From Phoebastria nigripes (Eukaryota > Chordata > Aves > Procellariiformes > Diomedeidae), in the NCBI GenBank assembly GCA_035582835.1, contig JAYKAV010003443.1:355688-419687 (forward strand): 64,000 nt of DNA. Direction: 5' to 3'. The notes under the pieces are model-generated. The model was not told the origin of the DNA and did no database searches. It saw only the letters and a program-made list of their open reading frames with translations. Position 1 is the stretch's first letter. Every line of letters starts with the position of its first letter. The position numbers and the translations under genes were made by a program. Of this stretch, positions 1 to 13,979 are shown piece by piece.

Positions 1-3000
1 AACCAGCAAACCCCAAAAATTGTTATAGCAGCAAGTAAAATACCCATTATGTCCCTTCATGTGAGATCTCAGAAACAGGAGCCATCTTACCCAGCCACAG
101 ACATTGGCAGCATAAACCCCTACCTCTCCGCAAGATCTCCAGACAGCCCTAAGTTACCCACGCCAATGGCATAAAAGAGATGTTGGGTTTTTTCCCCTGA
201 GAAAGAATTCAGAGTGAGTTCAGCTGTTCCTACCTACCCATTTCTAAAAACTGAGATGAAACTTATCCCAAGCCCCAGCAAACTTTTCCTCTTAGAAACA
301 ATGACATACAATATTCTGATAATACCTTTCAATTATTGACCTTTCTGAACTTGCAATAGGAGAATGACAACTTTAAACTATTTGCACAGAAAAGTCATTT
401 TCAATTTCTTCATCAGCAGTATGCAAAAGGCCAGTAAACCAGATTGCTTTCACCTGGAAGATGTTGGAGAAAATTCTTCTGGTACTGATATTTCTATTTC
501 AGCAAGAAGCAGAGCATGGAGGGAGCAAGTGAAACAGAGAAGAAAAAAGTCTGAACTACTACTTTAATAAAATCATTGCAAAATTCTTCCTTTAGCACTG
601 GTAAAATCCAAAGTACTTCAGAAATCTGTGTTGTCCCACCAGATAAAATGTGCTCTTGGGTGGGGAAGATTTCTGTGTTGTAATCACATTCACTTGAAAA
701 AACCCCACACACTACCTGATACAACTCAATCTGGCTTAACCAAACCCCAGCTGTTTCACTTAGGATATTTAGTACACTGAAATTCCTAGCCAGTCTTAGC
801 AGCAGTGCTCATCACCTCTCTCCACCGGTTTGCAGCCACATCATCCTTTCTACACAGCCTGTATATTAACGTTGGTTGATCTGAAATCTACTTAACAGGC
901 AGAAGTATTTGTTTACTGACACACCAGAGTGAACTGACCAAGCCAAATCGTATGCTTCTTTGCATATTTACATTTATTGGTTACAGATGTCCTGGAACAC
1001 ATCTTTATGCACCATCTTTGGGTTTTGTACTTTTAATATTGAGTACACAGTATGAGCCGAAACAACAAGTGAAACAAACAATGCTGCAAAGTTATTCCTA
1101 ATTGGATATCTGTTTTCCTTTGCTTCTGAGTTCTGTCATCACACCTATGATGAAGCATGATACAGGCAGTAGATTTTAATCACGTGAAATCACATAAGTT
1201 AATTTTAAGTTCTACAGTCTTTAACACTTATTCCTTTTCCTGCAAAACATTTTCTAACCTCAAGCCATTTTTTTATTTGGTTCTGGAACACATAACTTTT
1301 GCAGAGACTCATCTTTGCTGCCTTTTTTTTTGTACACACTATCTCAGTGTTAGACTTCATTTTAAAATTCATTTTTTTTTCTTAGCTTCCAATATACTAA
1401 AGTTTGATAAAACCTAATGAGCTCAAAGGCAGTCAGATTAAAGTGCGCATTTTTGACACAAGCAATCTTCTTTAATAGAAGGCACTTTTATTGCCAACTT
1501 TGCATTCAGTTTCTGTGCAAGAAAAGAAACTAATTTTAATTTAATGGATATGGATTTTAATGGCACTCTCTAAAGCTTTACCAAATCTCCATCAGCCTGA
1601 TAAATTTGGTCAAAAGGTTCATAGCAATGAAGTCCCAGCAGAGTGAGAAAATTTGTCTGGATTACATACTAGTCAGAAAGAATACTTTTGTATATTCTTT
1701 AACGTTTCAGCAGAGATTTGATGTCTCCCCTCAGGTTAGTGTAACTAAAGAGACTGGGTGATGGGTTATGAGTTACCAGGGACAGGGTTTCTGGCTCAAA
1801 TTGAAAATAATGGTGGACAAAGGCTGCTCAGGTAATTGAGTGTTTATGCCTGCAGCTGCATTCTGTTCAACCTTCATCAGGGTGATAGTATCTCCAGATA
1901 AACCCTCTTAGTAAACCATTTTCATAATTTGGAACCCATCTGTGCTAAGAAGAGACTGGTAGCCAATTGAAATATTTTTCATTAACCTGTATGCTCTTTT
2001 TCTGGTAAAATTTCAGGGTATGAGAGAGGGGAAAACACTTTAGAACAATTCAGTTATAAAAATATTCCTTAATAATGCTAAAGAATAAACTTAACACATG
2101 CCATCAAGTAACTGTCGGGAGAATATTACCAGAGAACAACCTGTTTTTAATTTCAAAGAAAATCAGAGCTAATTAAACCTTTAAGGAACAAAATATAATG
2201 GTTTTTGATCAAAAATATAAACCANATTTTTTCAGTTTTTATTATTCTTCCACCTAGCTTTATCCCAAACATTGCTTATCTAATAGAAGCTCCAGGGAAA
2301 AATGAAGATTTATAGATATAGATATATATAGCTGAAATCTTTCTGTATCAAACACTACAGCAGCAACACTGCTTATTTGAAATGCTCTGTTGTTCTTTAA
2401 TGAGCAGATAAACTCACAGAAGCTGCCTGAAGCAAATTTTAAATGAACATTAAATACTTCCACACTTTTAAGCAGTAAAAAAAAAGCTTGGAAAGTCTGA
2501 TTTATTTAAAGAAAAAGACAAATGGGTATTTCTATGGTCTCTTGTTTAAAAATTTAAACTAAACTAATAATAATAAAAACATCTGAGACCTGTAGACTGT
2601 TTAAAATGTTATTTTTCCTTTGTTTAAAATAAAAATGCCAGCCCCTGCCCCCTCCAAGCAAAAAAAAAACCCAAACAAGCCCCGCCCCAGCCCTAATATA
2701 TTCCACTATTACTAAAAGGGAAAATAAAATTGAAAAAAAATTCCTATGTCTTCCCCTGATAATTTTTTTTGCAAGTGTGGTGGTTAAGGCAGGAAGATAA
2801 AACTTATGAACTAAGAAAGAAAATACCATTATGCTNTTTCATAAGAGCATAGAGATTCCACTTGACAAATTTTGTTAGGTTGAAAACGCACAAGCGAGAA
2901 TGAGTTCAAATCATCCATGTGGAAGCTGATAACTTTGTGTATCATGTATACTGGGAGAAACAAAAAACCAACNAAACAAAAAAATCCCTGCTCTTAGAGT

Positions 3001-3137
3001 TTCCTATATCTTAAATGCACTGGAAACTTTTTAATACTTCATTTCAAAAACAAGGGATCATAAAGTGATGCTTCTTTGAGCACAAAGGAAGATATAATCA
3101 GCTCAGTGACTCAGTTTTTAAAATCAGAAGATAACAA
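1..3137. other. AT-rich non-coding sequence
   Basis: I see no supported gene here. Reading frames are under about 90 codons, low in complexity and lack convincing splice sites. The stretch holds short homopolymer runs and a small TATAGATATAGATATATATA run near 2310-2330. It is typical avian intergenic or intronic DNA. Confidence 0.7.
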
Positions 3138-3290
3138 CATTACGATCTAGTCTAACCTCCATTGTAATGTTGATGATAAGATTTCAGCCCATAATTCCTT
3201 CATCATATACATGACTTCTGTTTTCTTTACTATAAAGCACCTCTGTCTTTTGTGCATAGATCGCAGAAAAGACACACATAAACATAAATG
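3138..3290 (-). mobile_element. Decayed LINE 3' tail (CR1-like), minus strand
   Basis: The plus strand begins with GATCTAGTCTAACCTCC. It continues with TTTCAGCCCATAATTCCTTC and ACTTCTGTTTTC, in the order seen in the reversed 3' tail of an old CR1-like LINE family common in amniotes. Matches are interrupted by many substitutions and small indels, so the copy is old. The family is recognised from memory. The left edge at the 'GATCTAGTC' motif is clearer than the right edge, which fades out. It could belong to another LINE clade with a similar tail. Confidence 0.5.
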
Positions 3291-5737
3291 TATTGCAGGC
3301 TTAAAATCTGATCTCTGGGTTTCTTTCAAGGTACAAAGTAGTACTGGAAAGTTAGGGGTGTCCGCTTTTCCACTGCATAAAATTGCCATTTTTAGTCATG
3401 AACAGAAACATGGTGTGGTAGACANTCAATTTTGAGTAACTATAAAGTTTACTGTTCAGTGAATTTTTTTTATGAATCTTAGAGAAAGGTTTGAATTGCC
3501 CTGGCAAATATAAAATTAAACCTGCAGTATATTTCCCTCTTTCTTTAAAAGTTATGATGGCTGTAGGACATTTAAACTGCCTAGTGTAAACTTTAAGGAA
3601 ATACAATTTGGGGCTAAAGGAAGAGAGAAATATCATGAGTATGTAAGTGAATTAACATCAGTATCTTATTTATATAAAGTTGTTCACATTTGTACATAAT
3701 ATTTATTATTTTGTCCCATATTTCTAAAAGATGCTAAGATCAGGACCCCAAGGTGGTTGGAATCTTATAGACATGTCGAAAGGACAACAACTGCAGAGCC
3801 CACTGAAACTACAGAAAAGAGTCAAAGAAAATGAGGGTTAGAAATTGATGTAGATCATGTTAGAGAGCAGTAAAAAAGTGCCNAAACTGATATTCTAAGC
3901 CGCAGTCCACTGCCCTACTCATTGAACCTGCTAAAATTTAAAACAATGAGTCTCTCCTAACCTCAAAGAATCTTTTAGCTGCTTAAAATACACAAATATG
4001 GAGAACTGAACAGCATTAAACTTCTCTGAACACATTAAAATTAAAATATTAGGCTTTAGTCTTAGTTCTATGACAATTAATGCTTCGCAGCTTTAGAATT
4101 TCATCACAGTATATTAATCAAGCCGTAAAAATACAAATTAGCTCTTTAGTACAGAAAAATGCTTTCTAAAATGATTTTAATAGTAATAAATTTCCTGTCT
4201 ATGGTGTTTTAATTACATCTCTTAAATTACATGAATCTGTCTTATTCAACTTTCCTGCTTGTGTTTATTTTATTTAATTCTTAAATAAAAGTCCTGCATA
4301 CATAGAAATGGCATACATGGAATAACATTGCTCTTCATAGTACATGCACTGTCCTATCAGGAAGTCAGGACAATGCTTTATATTTATTGTGATGAATAGG
4401 ACAACATATTTATCATTATAAAGGTCATAGTTTTTGCCAAGCAATCTTATCCCTCAGCCTGATAGATTGGCCGGTGAAGACTATAACTTTAGACAGCATT
4501 GCACTTTCCAAATGATGCTCAATACTGAGATAATAAAGTGATATGTGAACAGAGCACAGGCGGGTCTGCGAGGCAGCAGCAGAGTAAAAGGTAGCCCAGG
4601 AAAAATCCAAGCAGGCTGTGGAAACAGCAGAAGATATTCAGAAAAGGTGAGAGTATTGGAAGAGGTGCAAAAGGTAGAGAGACGACAGCCAACATTAGTA
4701 AGTAAGTCTGGGAAGATGCACAAAAACAAGACAGAGGTTTCCAGACAACACCCCCCACACACCACAGATGCTGGTGAGAGCGCAGAATTAGGAGCTACAG
4801 TTGAGGGAAATACCTGCTATGAGGGCACTAATCACAGTCAGCATTCAGAAAGGTTTGATTTATGTGATGCTTGGAGAAAAAGATTTATCTAGATCCTGGG
4901 GAAAAACGTTCAGAAGAGACCTGCAATAACAGCTCTGTCACAGACTTATCCTTACCTGTATATTTTCACTCAAATGTCATAAATAATAAACGTTACCAAG
5001 GAATTTCAGATGGTCATACTTAGAAACATCATCAAAATATGCATAAAATACTAGGTATTAAACTATTAACTGCTTAAGTGTATTGCACACGCACAAGGAA
5101 GTGGAGAAAGGATTAAGCTGAGAAAGTATTAATTTGTTGAAATAAAATCACACTTCACTTAAACCGCCCCTTACCTACATTGTAAGTGCATGTCTAAAAG
5201 ACTTACCCTAAGACAAAAGATAATAACCAGCAGTAAGCACTCCTAGCATATCTTAGAAAAGGTAAAAATACCATTGTAAAAAACTTGCCAGCCCAGTTAT
5301 CGCGTTTCAGTAAAGGAGCAGCATTTAATAGTTGAGGTGTGGCAGCTATTTAAAATGCTTAAATATTTCAAGAACTCAACTGCTCAATTTTAAATGCTAC
5401 GTTAACTAATGGTTTGGTTTTCTTCCCTCCGTTTCACTGCTATATTTCTGCCACTTCCCTCTCGGGTTACTGCAGGCTCTGAACACCGCTTTTCAGTAGC
5501 GGGTACCCTAATCATCTTAATGGTACAGGATAAGCCTGAAATACCATCATGCAGCGTGTACAAGAGGAAAGGGATTTTTTGGGATTAGCTAGGATAATGC
5601 CACAGGATCCACTACTGGGAGAAATCCTCTGTTTCCTAACATGGACAAGAGCTGCTCAAACTGTGTCCAGTCAGTACTTCAATAATTTTCTACAGCCTAA
5701 TGGACAGAAGATGGAGCCTTGTGAAACTCCTAACCCT
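3291..5737. other. Non-coding sequence with one unsupported 115-codon frame
   Basis: This is mostly AT-rich non-coding sequence. Between 4545 and 4892 the plus strand is open for 115 codons and the base composition is less AT-rich. The predicted peptide is basic and Gln/Ser-rich, shows no domain I recognise, and lacks a clear promoter, acceptor or poly-A signal. The minus strand is also open over 4481-4765, which argues that a low stop-codon density explains both frames. I do not call a gene. Confidence 0.55.
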
Positions 5738-5769
5738 CCCCCCCCCCCCCCCAAAAAAAAAAAAAAAAA
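5738..5769. repeat. C15 run followed directly by A17 run
   Basis: Fifteen C residues (5738-5752) are followed without a break by seventeen A residues (5753-5769), then an imperfect A/C-rich tail with an N. The minus strand therefore reads T17 then G15, and the G run could fold into a quadruplex. It is a simple-sequence locus, probably length-polymorphic, and base calls here are least reliable. Confidence 0.85.
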
Positions 5770-7462
5770 CCAAACAAANCACCCAAAAAGTCACAGGAAA
5801 AAAAAACCCCACACTGTAACATGGAGAGTAGGAGCTACCTGAGCTGTTAGCAAACGCAAGGGCAGTGCCGTGCTTGTACCACTTCAAATAAGGTTTTGTT
5901 TGTTTGTTTTTACAAACGCTGAGTTTGGTCAGGTTAAGTGTTAAAGCGAATTGCGATCAGCTCTTCGTACATCAAGGAGACCCCCGCTCCCCCCACAACG
6001 TTTCATTGTTCAGCACGCAAACATCACGCGCTGCAATCTTGGCGAGAGATTCAGTTCAGCTGTAAAGGCACCATTAACATATAAACTTAAAAAAAAAATT
6101 TATTCATAGAGACACACCATATAAGTAACACTCTCAGACATGGACAATTCCCTGGTTAAATAAAACTACTTCACGGCTTGCTGAGCCTGCCACTGCATCA
6201 GTCATGCGTATCTGTGTCAATCAAAGCAGGTCAAGGACCTGAGCGCATTTTGGGGATCTGCCTTCCCACTTCACTTTGGCTGACAACTGATTTGCAAGGT
6301 ACGCTTTGCCTCTCCTGCATATCAAGATTACAAGTTATATTAGAGAATGAGCAGAATGGATTTACGATTTGGATGCTACAAAGAAAACATAGAAAAGGAT
6401 GGAGTGGGAGAAATCGGTGAGAAAGATGAGCACAGTTATGACTTTCCTCTCAGTTCCTTCTAGCTGCAGGGAAAGATGTTCATTGTCCTAGGATATTTAA
6501 CAGAAAAAAAGATCATAAGTGTATGAGAAATAGCTAGTTTTATATGAAATAATGAGAGAATTAAGTTACTAGAAGTATTTAAAATACTTTCTCTGTAGGT
6601 TGTAATGACAAAACGGTAAGGAATTTTATGTTAAAAGAATCCTTTTAAGACAAGTTAATTCATCAGAGGTTTGGACTGTAGAGTTTGGTCATGTAGTAAT
6701 TTCCCTGTGAAAAGGTCTTGTTTATATAATAAGTTTAATCACGGCTGTACTAAAATCATCAGCTAAAGATAGGTCCAGCTCAAATTCAGATTTAACAGTT
6801 ACCAAGCATCANAAGATAGTCCTTTCTTTTTTCCATGCTCAGCTAGAAACTCTCTCCCCTGCCCGAAGAGAAACACCTTCCATTTTTATACTTGTTTACT
6901 CTCACCTGTCAGCATGACTCAGCCAGAGCCTTGCAGGTTTTAAACACTTCAGGTTAGTGTTTCTTCTGAAAAACTCAATGTCTTTTATACAAACAAACAA
7001 AAATGGAAAGGATCTACTGAGTTCATACCGAGGCTGCGCTTTGCTTCAAATGTCGTAACAGAAATATCTCACTTTCTGCTCTAATTTATGTAGTCATTTA
7101 TGCCGTTATAGAACTGATGTGAAAGACGACCATTCTGATTTGATAGCATTTTACATCTCTTTTCACTTATTTTGTGCCAGCTAAGTGACTGTGTAAGGTT
7201 CAGGGCAATGACAGGCAGGCCCACTGGGCACTGATGAATTTGTATAATCTCAGGAAAAGGATTAAGCAATTGACCTTGCAGAGAAAGAAAGAGATGTTCT
7301 TTCTAGTTTATTTATTTTTTTTTTTTTAAATACTTTTGATTTAGGCACAGTCTGGTCCACCTAAAAGTTTCTTGTTTCTCAGAAATGAATGGGGGGCTTT
7401 GGGGGGCTTACAATCAGCCAGAATAAGTTAGAGGTACCCAGGGGATAGACTCAATCACAAGT

Positions 7463-7483
7463 AAAAAAAAAAAAAAAAAAAAA
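7463..7483 (+). repeat. Poly-A tract (21 A)
   Basis: Twenty-one consecutive A residues. No upstream AATAAA-type signal or gene-derived sequence was recognised, so there is no evidence that this is the tail of a processed pseudogene. Confidence 0.85.
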
Positions 7484-8774
7484 TCATTCTAGATATCCTC
7501 AGAATTTTAACAAGTTAACAAGTTGCTTCTGGAGTGACACAAGAGAACAATAGAAAGAAATTGTTTCATTTATTCAGAAAACAAAGAGATATTTATGAAA
7601 TTCCTCCTATATTATTGCTCCTTTGTTGTAAGATTTCATTTTCCTGTAGGAGTTATTCTCATGCATAAGAAAAACATGCATGATGGAATATTTCAGATCA
7701 GATCTGCAAATATTTACATAAACACAAACAAAATGTGCGATCAAATGACAGTTTGTGCACAAGATAAATCAGCGTGGACGTCTTCAGAAAGAAATACAGA
7801 ATTTCACAAGGAAGTGATTATTTTTGTATTTCCTTATGGAACTCACAATTGAAGTACATTCACCAAAAGATTTGTTTAATTGTATAGACAAAATGACTCA
7901 GAACTCTTCGTAACATGCTTTTGACATATTTCACAATATATGCCTTACCTAAAGGTTAGTTAACTATCAGTAGACATCTTCTATAGATAGTCATTAAAGA
8001 GAGAATACAGTTATATCGTGTATACTAATAACTCCCCCCACTTTCTTACCTACTGTACCCCGACCCCCTCCAAATCTAGATAAAAAGCAAATCAAATTAA
8101 TAAATCCAGCAAAATGTTTCAAAATAAAAATCAAAGATTAAAAGTATAAAAACAAAAAAAAGAAAGAAAACCTTATACAGTGTATGATATGGTACAGGCA
8201 GAATTAAAATGCACTGTATGTTTTCCAGTAACCCACAATTTGAAGAAAGCCACATGATTACAAGAGGCACAAATTGCCAACCTCCTACAGACACAAGAAC
8301 ATGCAAGGCATTTTTATCTTAATCCTTCAGTTATGGTTCTGGTCAGTGAATATTAATTATATAAAAGTAACAATTCATTTGATCAAACCACCTTAGATAG
8401 CACCGTTCTGAGCTAATATAGTTTACAGCACTCCAACAGATAACCAGAAAGGGGGAAGTGTAAAGACAGGGAAGGAAATAAGAAGCAAAATACTAAGTCT
8501 TTTGTTTGAAACACATTCCTGACACAACCACAACTTTGTTTGTTTTTCATTATCTTTGATGTTGTAGCCAAGTCATTAATCCTAGAAGAAGCACCTTTCT
8601 AAAACATTTTCCCTCATCCTGATGTACTTACTCTATTTAAAACCCATGGTAACATGCAGAAATCAGTGGCATTTCAGGGTGATTGTTGTCCACAGCTGTA
8701 TACTCTACATAAGGTAGGTTCTAATAATTTAAAAATTCACTACCTGGGCTGACTGTTTAAAATTCTTTCATGGA

Positions 8775-8825
8775 ACACACACACACACACAAAAAAAACC
8801 CAACCCCCCAAAAACCCCCAAAACA
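8775..8825. repeat. (AC)8 microsatellite with A/C low-complexity tail
   Basis: Eight AC dinucleotides at 8775-8790 are followed by an A8 run and alternating C- and A-runs. It is a simple repeat, probably polymorphic in length. Confidence 0.85.
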
Positions 8826-9155
8826 CCAAGAATCATAAGACAAAAATGACAGGGAAGAATTTTGCAGATTTCCCAACAGTCACAAAATAATCTTATAAAT
8901 ATCCATTTGCCTAAATTATTTAACTTCATCTGCCCTCATCTTCTTTCTCAAAAACAATACAGAGAGATATAGGAAAAACCAAAGGAAGAATGTAAATGAA
9001 TAGCTATTCATCACAGACTGTCTATGCAAGAGGATTAGGAGCAGGAGGGCGAAAGGCACAGAGAGGTAGTTCGATCACTTTTCTCTACTTGTTAAGTGTT
9101 GGAACTTTTAAATGGCACTACTTTGAATCCTCATACTTTTCTCTCCCCCTTTCAG

Positions 9156-9575
9156 AAGCCTGGGCAAGAAGTAAGCAACACTTGCCTGCAGATTAAGCAT
9201 CTGAGTCCCAGCAAAGGGAAAAGGAAGAAAAGAGGAAACAAACCCAAACAACAACATACAAACTTGCAAGAAAACAACACTAGCACCCCAGAGAACATCA
9301 ACCATGTACCTGACCATCAGCAAAAATTAACACATCTTCAGCTCCTCTACTCCACTGGTTTCTTTACCACAGAACTGACAAATTATTATTTTCAGGTCCT
9401 GGAGACAAGGAATGAGATAGATAATGTACAGCAGCCACCAAGAAACAGATCCATCAGCAGGCTGAATTCTCACCCTCATCCTGAAACTGCCTGCAAAGCA
9501 ATGAGAGCAGCTGCATCACCTTCTCACCACTTCAGCTGTTCTTCATTCACACTAGGGCTTCAGCTGTCTTTTTAA
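9156..9575 (+). other. Exon-like open interval, unidentified (140 codons to stop)
   Basis: A strong acceptor-like site (pyrimidine tract TTTTCTCTCCCCCTTTCAG) ends at 9155. The frame that follows stays open for 140 codons to a TAA at 9573-9575, within a longer open frame from an ATG at 9096. The peptide is rich in Lys, Asn, Gln and Ser in its first half and His/Ser near the end. I see no domain and do not recognise it. No AATAAA signal is evident shortly after the stop. A frame this long can arise by chance in a C-rich, TAG/TGA-poor patch, so this could be a lncRNA exon, a lineage-specific terminal exon, or nothing. Confidence 0.2.
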
Positions 9576-12500
9576 AGCCTTCTCTTATAATCTTGCATGC
9601 ATCTGAAGGTTCCCAGGTGCTATGCTTTGAGGGTTTTTGAGGGTTTCTTTCAATTTTTCTCCCCCGCCCCCAATTATATCCCTCTTAGAAGTTGGTGTCT
9701 AGGCTCTAAGAAATACAGCTGATGTCTGGGTTGATTTGCTGCCCCTGAGGAAGAGCTTAAATTAACTTTTAGATACTCATTGTTCCGCTGCTAGGTAAGA
9801 AGGCCTCACTGCATTTAATGCTTGAAAGCTAAACTCTCTAGTGTTGCTCGCTTACTAACCAAATTAATGTTAGCCACTCCTGTTAACGACATTGACTGCC
9901 AGGTGCTCCTGTTACTTGAGTTCAGTGTTAAACCATCTATTTGTCACAGATGCAAGGAGCAACCTGCTAACCTTCGTGTTAGTAAGCATTTCTCTTAGTC
10001 ACTTCCAGAAACTCTGCATCTCTAATCTATTACCCAAAGTACTCATTTCCCTCCCTCTCTCATCTACTATGTCTTTTAGGTATCTTTTCAGACAGACTCA
10101 ATGATTTGCTAGATGCATGCAGTTTATGAAACCAAAGGAGGACTTGTAGAATTGGACATGCTCTGTGCTTTCAAAAAAATTTCAAATTCTATTTGCCCTA
10201 AGACTGCTAACTGTAGTAGTCAGTAACTCCCCTAAAAGTATCACAACGAACACATTGCGTCAGCAGTACCCCTCACCTGTTTCCTTTCAATGTACACTTA
10301 GTGTACAAGTATAAAAGTTCTGGTCAAAACCTCAACATGAATAACAAAGCAAAGATAACAATATTGGAATAATGCAATGATCACATGCCTATGAACATTT
10401 CTAAATATCCACAAGTGGTGCAAATACAACAAGGAATCAGCAGCATACTTCCTTCTCTACAAAGCCACAGAAGATCAATACAAACAACATAAGAGCAGCG
10501 GTTAAGAAGAACTTCTAGGGGTGAAGGTGTTTTGCAGGACCAGTGAAGGAACCACTTTAGAACAGACACATTCACTTCAGGTAGTAAAAGGTTCTCTACT
10601 GCTAAATCTGTGGATGTTAATGGTGGCTAGATTTACAATTTGTTTTCCAAACACGGAANATTTACAGATATAGTCTGACAAATCTTGATATGACAAAATG
10701 ATTTCTTAGTCCTGTGAGAGAAATGCAGGAATATCTTTAGTGGAAAAGTTATCTGCATAGATGCAAGAGGAACTGCAGGGAGGGAACCTTATTTTTAAGC
10801 ACATTTCTAAAGCCCACAGGAGTCTGGGCAGCAGCTCTACCACTACAAGCATCAGAAATATGTGTTTATTTATTTATTATTGTATGGGAATTGTTAATTG
10901 ATGTGCCTGATTGCTGTTACTACTTTGTTTGAAAGCAGTTCATGAATCTAGCTTCTCTAGAAATCAACTTCCCTAAAACCAGGTTTTATCCCTGTTGCAT
11001 TCAATAAGGCATTTCCAAGAGGTATGGCAGCCTGGTGTTGAGTGAGATAGAAAATAGTGAAGTTTTTAAGATGTATCAAGAGGGGAAAAAAAAAGGTGCC
11101 TCAATAATTTCCATTCACTGGGGCGGGGAGCCTGCTGACTGACTGGCTTATGAATGTTTTTGATGGTAAAACACCAAAAAACCCCCACCACCCCCCTCAA
11201 CCCTTAATAACTGAAACTAAAATTTATTTGCTTTCATAACAAATTAAACAAGGATACAATGTCAAAAGGGAACAAAAACCCACCACTGCAGAATTCATAG
11301 CTCAGTTACCGGGACAGGCATCTCTAATGTCGAGATCTAGGGTTGCATTCCACATCTAGAAACGAGTTCCTTGTTGGGAACAAGAAATCTAAGTCACTTC
11401 ACAGTGCATGGGGTGGAGGATTAAGACTTTCAGGTTCATGGTAGATAGTTGACTGAATGTGAGTTTCTAGCATGAAACCGTAACTAAGTGAGAAAACACA
11501 ATTCTCCAATGTGTAAAGAGAAGAGCAAGTAGGAAACTGCTATTTCCTCTTTAGATAATAGACTGAGACTTTTATGGAACAAGGGTCAGAAAAGGAGTAG
11601 TTCTGGTATTCTTCATTTATGATAGACAAAATATTTGAAACAGATTGGTAAAGAGCTGAGTTTTGGAAAATGNATCTGTTTTGCTTATTCAAGACAAATC
11701 AGGTTGTAGTTTTATGATAGTCTACACATGTCTGCATTAAAAGAGGTATGACAGGTTTCTTCTGTCTAGCAGACAAAGCGAGATTAACAAAGACAAAGAA
11801 AAATTCAGTGTTTCGCCTTTGAAGTTAAAGAAAACAAGAGAAGAAATAAAGCCCTTTTATTTTTAATTATATGAATTAGACTTCACAGCAACTTCTCTAA
11901 TAGTTCTTAATTATGTCTAAAAAGAGATGCTGCAGCTGAACAAGAGTATGAGCTTTGTGCAGAAATTACCAGATAATGCTCTATCACCTTAAAATCAGCC
12001 AGATGACTGTAATGCTACCTTATTTAGATGCATGCATTTAATGTATTTTGCTTTTCACTATAATTTTACGATATTATTCTTTCTTATTTTAAATTTACCA
12101 TTCAAATTATTTTACTATTATGCTGTGATAAACATGACTTCAGCCAAAACGCAGTTTGCTTATCTTGCATCACTCCCATCGTAGTCAGTGGACTAGAGAA
12201 ACATTTCAAATTTTGTCCAGTTAAAGCAAGCAGAACTAAACCACCTTGTCTACAGTATTGCATACCTTAGATCTAATTATTCTTCTACTTGTATTACTGT
12301 TGACACTTCAGATTACTACTATGAATAGGAGAAAACTTCTTGAGACACGTCATCAAACATATGCTTGATTTGCCCTATAATTTATATCTGGAGGCACATG
12401 ACATGCCTAGGACTAAGCATTTCCATTTTTGGATCCTCTACTCCAAAGAAGGGAAATGAAAAAGTAAGTTAATCTAAACATTTTAGAACTGTTTTTCAGA

Positions 12501-13979
12501 CCTTCCTCAGGAAGCTTCCAGGAGGTGTAAGGACATAGGAAAGGTGTCCCAAGTGGTTTACAACTCCTAAATCTTCAGCACCATCTCACAGCTGAAAAGT
12601 ATTCCTAGTGTTTACAGAGGAGATAAAATTTAATGTCATGAGTTCTAATGTGACAGTAAACCAGGGCAGGAGATAAAATATCAACTGGACTTTGCTAATC
12701 TTGAATTACTAAAATAATTCACTTTCTACTTCATAGTGCTGATGTGAAGTATTTAATTAAAAGCAAGAAAACCAAACAAAACACAGTGAACAAAANAAAT
12801 ATTAATTAATTTTGAACATTATCTTTGCCAGATCTACATTGGAGGTAAAAAGGGTTGGAAACCATTATGCAGGCTCCAGGTTGTTTTTCTTTTGTGTTTT
12901 CCTTTAAAATCACTAAAAATAGATTTTTTACAATAGTTTAGGAACCTAAATATAAAAGTACATCTTGGAAAATCTGTGTCTCGAGATGTTCTCTTAAAAA
13001 TTTNTGTCTGCTTTCAGAGGGGTCACAGGGAAGTGGAGCTTTTTCATAATGTCCTGAATGTTGTTTTATTGGCATGCAGTCTGAAACATAATGGTACGCT
13101 TGTTCTTAATTACAAACAGAAACAAAAATCAAAGATTCTAAAAGAAATACCGTCAATCATAATTACAAGGTAACTGACTCTAGATTACAAACTTGCAACA
13201 AACCTTGAAGTACCATTTGCTTTTCTGCAAATATATGTTGTTCTAATTATGTCCTTGTATGCACATTTAAAGCTTTGTATGATAGTGAAAGATAAAAAGT
13301 GTTTATCAAACCACCTCGCTTTAGGAGGAGAATCAGCTAAAACGGAGATTTTTAGACAGCAAATGCCAAAGCCTGGTATCATAGATGAAACAGTGAAGAA
13401 TCCCTAAAAACTTTCCTTCCCTCTTCTTGGAAAAATATGGCAGCATAATTTATAACACTGACACCTTCAAAATGCATGCTATATTGCCATTGTCTGCATA
13501 ATAAGACTTCACTTACAAGAGTCACAGTCCTTATGCTTCCATCTCAGATGCTCTTTACTATTATTCATGCTAATGTAAGCACCATGATATAATGCCAAAT
13601 TAAGCAACGATATACTGAGTTTATTTCCACCTTTTTAAGATGATACCTATTTTCTAAAACTCATTCTCTGCCAGAGACTGTTGGAATAACAAATAATTCA
13701 ATAAGCACGTGAACAAGAAGGCTCTATACAAATTTAGAAGATATTGGAAAGATGCCTGGTGACAACACAGTATCTCAGCTTCTGCTATGATGGTTCTAAC
13801 TGAAAATTTAAATTTCTGGAAAAGAATTATCTCAATAATATGTTTTAAAATATCCCTATATTTTCACCCTCAGTAATACACTCTATTTAAATCTATAAAG
13901 AAAAATGATGGGCAAACATGAAATCACCATTTTCCATCCCATTTGTTTCACTTCTTTTTACATCTGAACTCTTCTTTAC
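9576..13979. other. AT-rich non-coding sequence
   Basis: No gene, RNA gene or clear mobile element is recognised. Open frames are short (under about 70 codons). Low-complexity patches occur near 11170-11210 (A/C-rich) and 11080-11096. Confidence 0.7.

Larger units (their letters stand above)
5770..9155. other. AT-rich non-coding sequence with simple repeats
   Basis: No gene is supported. The interval contains a TTTG run near 5893-5910, a 21-base poly-A at 7463-7483, and an (AC)8 microsatellite at 8775-8790 that leads into an A/C-rich low-complexity patch to about 8825. Frames of 60-85 codons here show no family resemblance or splice context. Confidence 0.7.

Noticed and set aside
4481..4892. 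115-codon plus frame and 94-codon minus frame
   Set aside because: Both strands are open over the same bases, a sign of low stop density rather than a gene.
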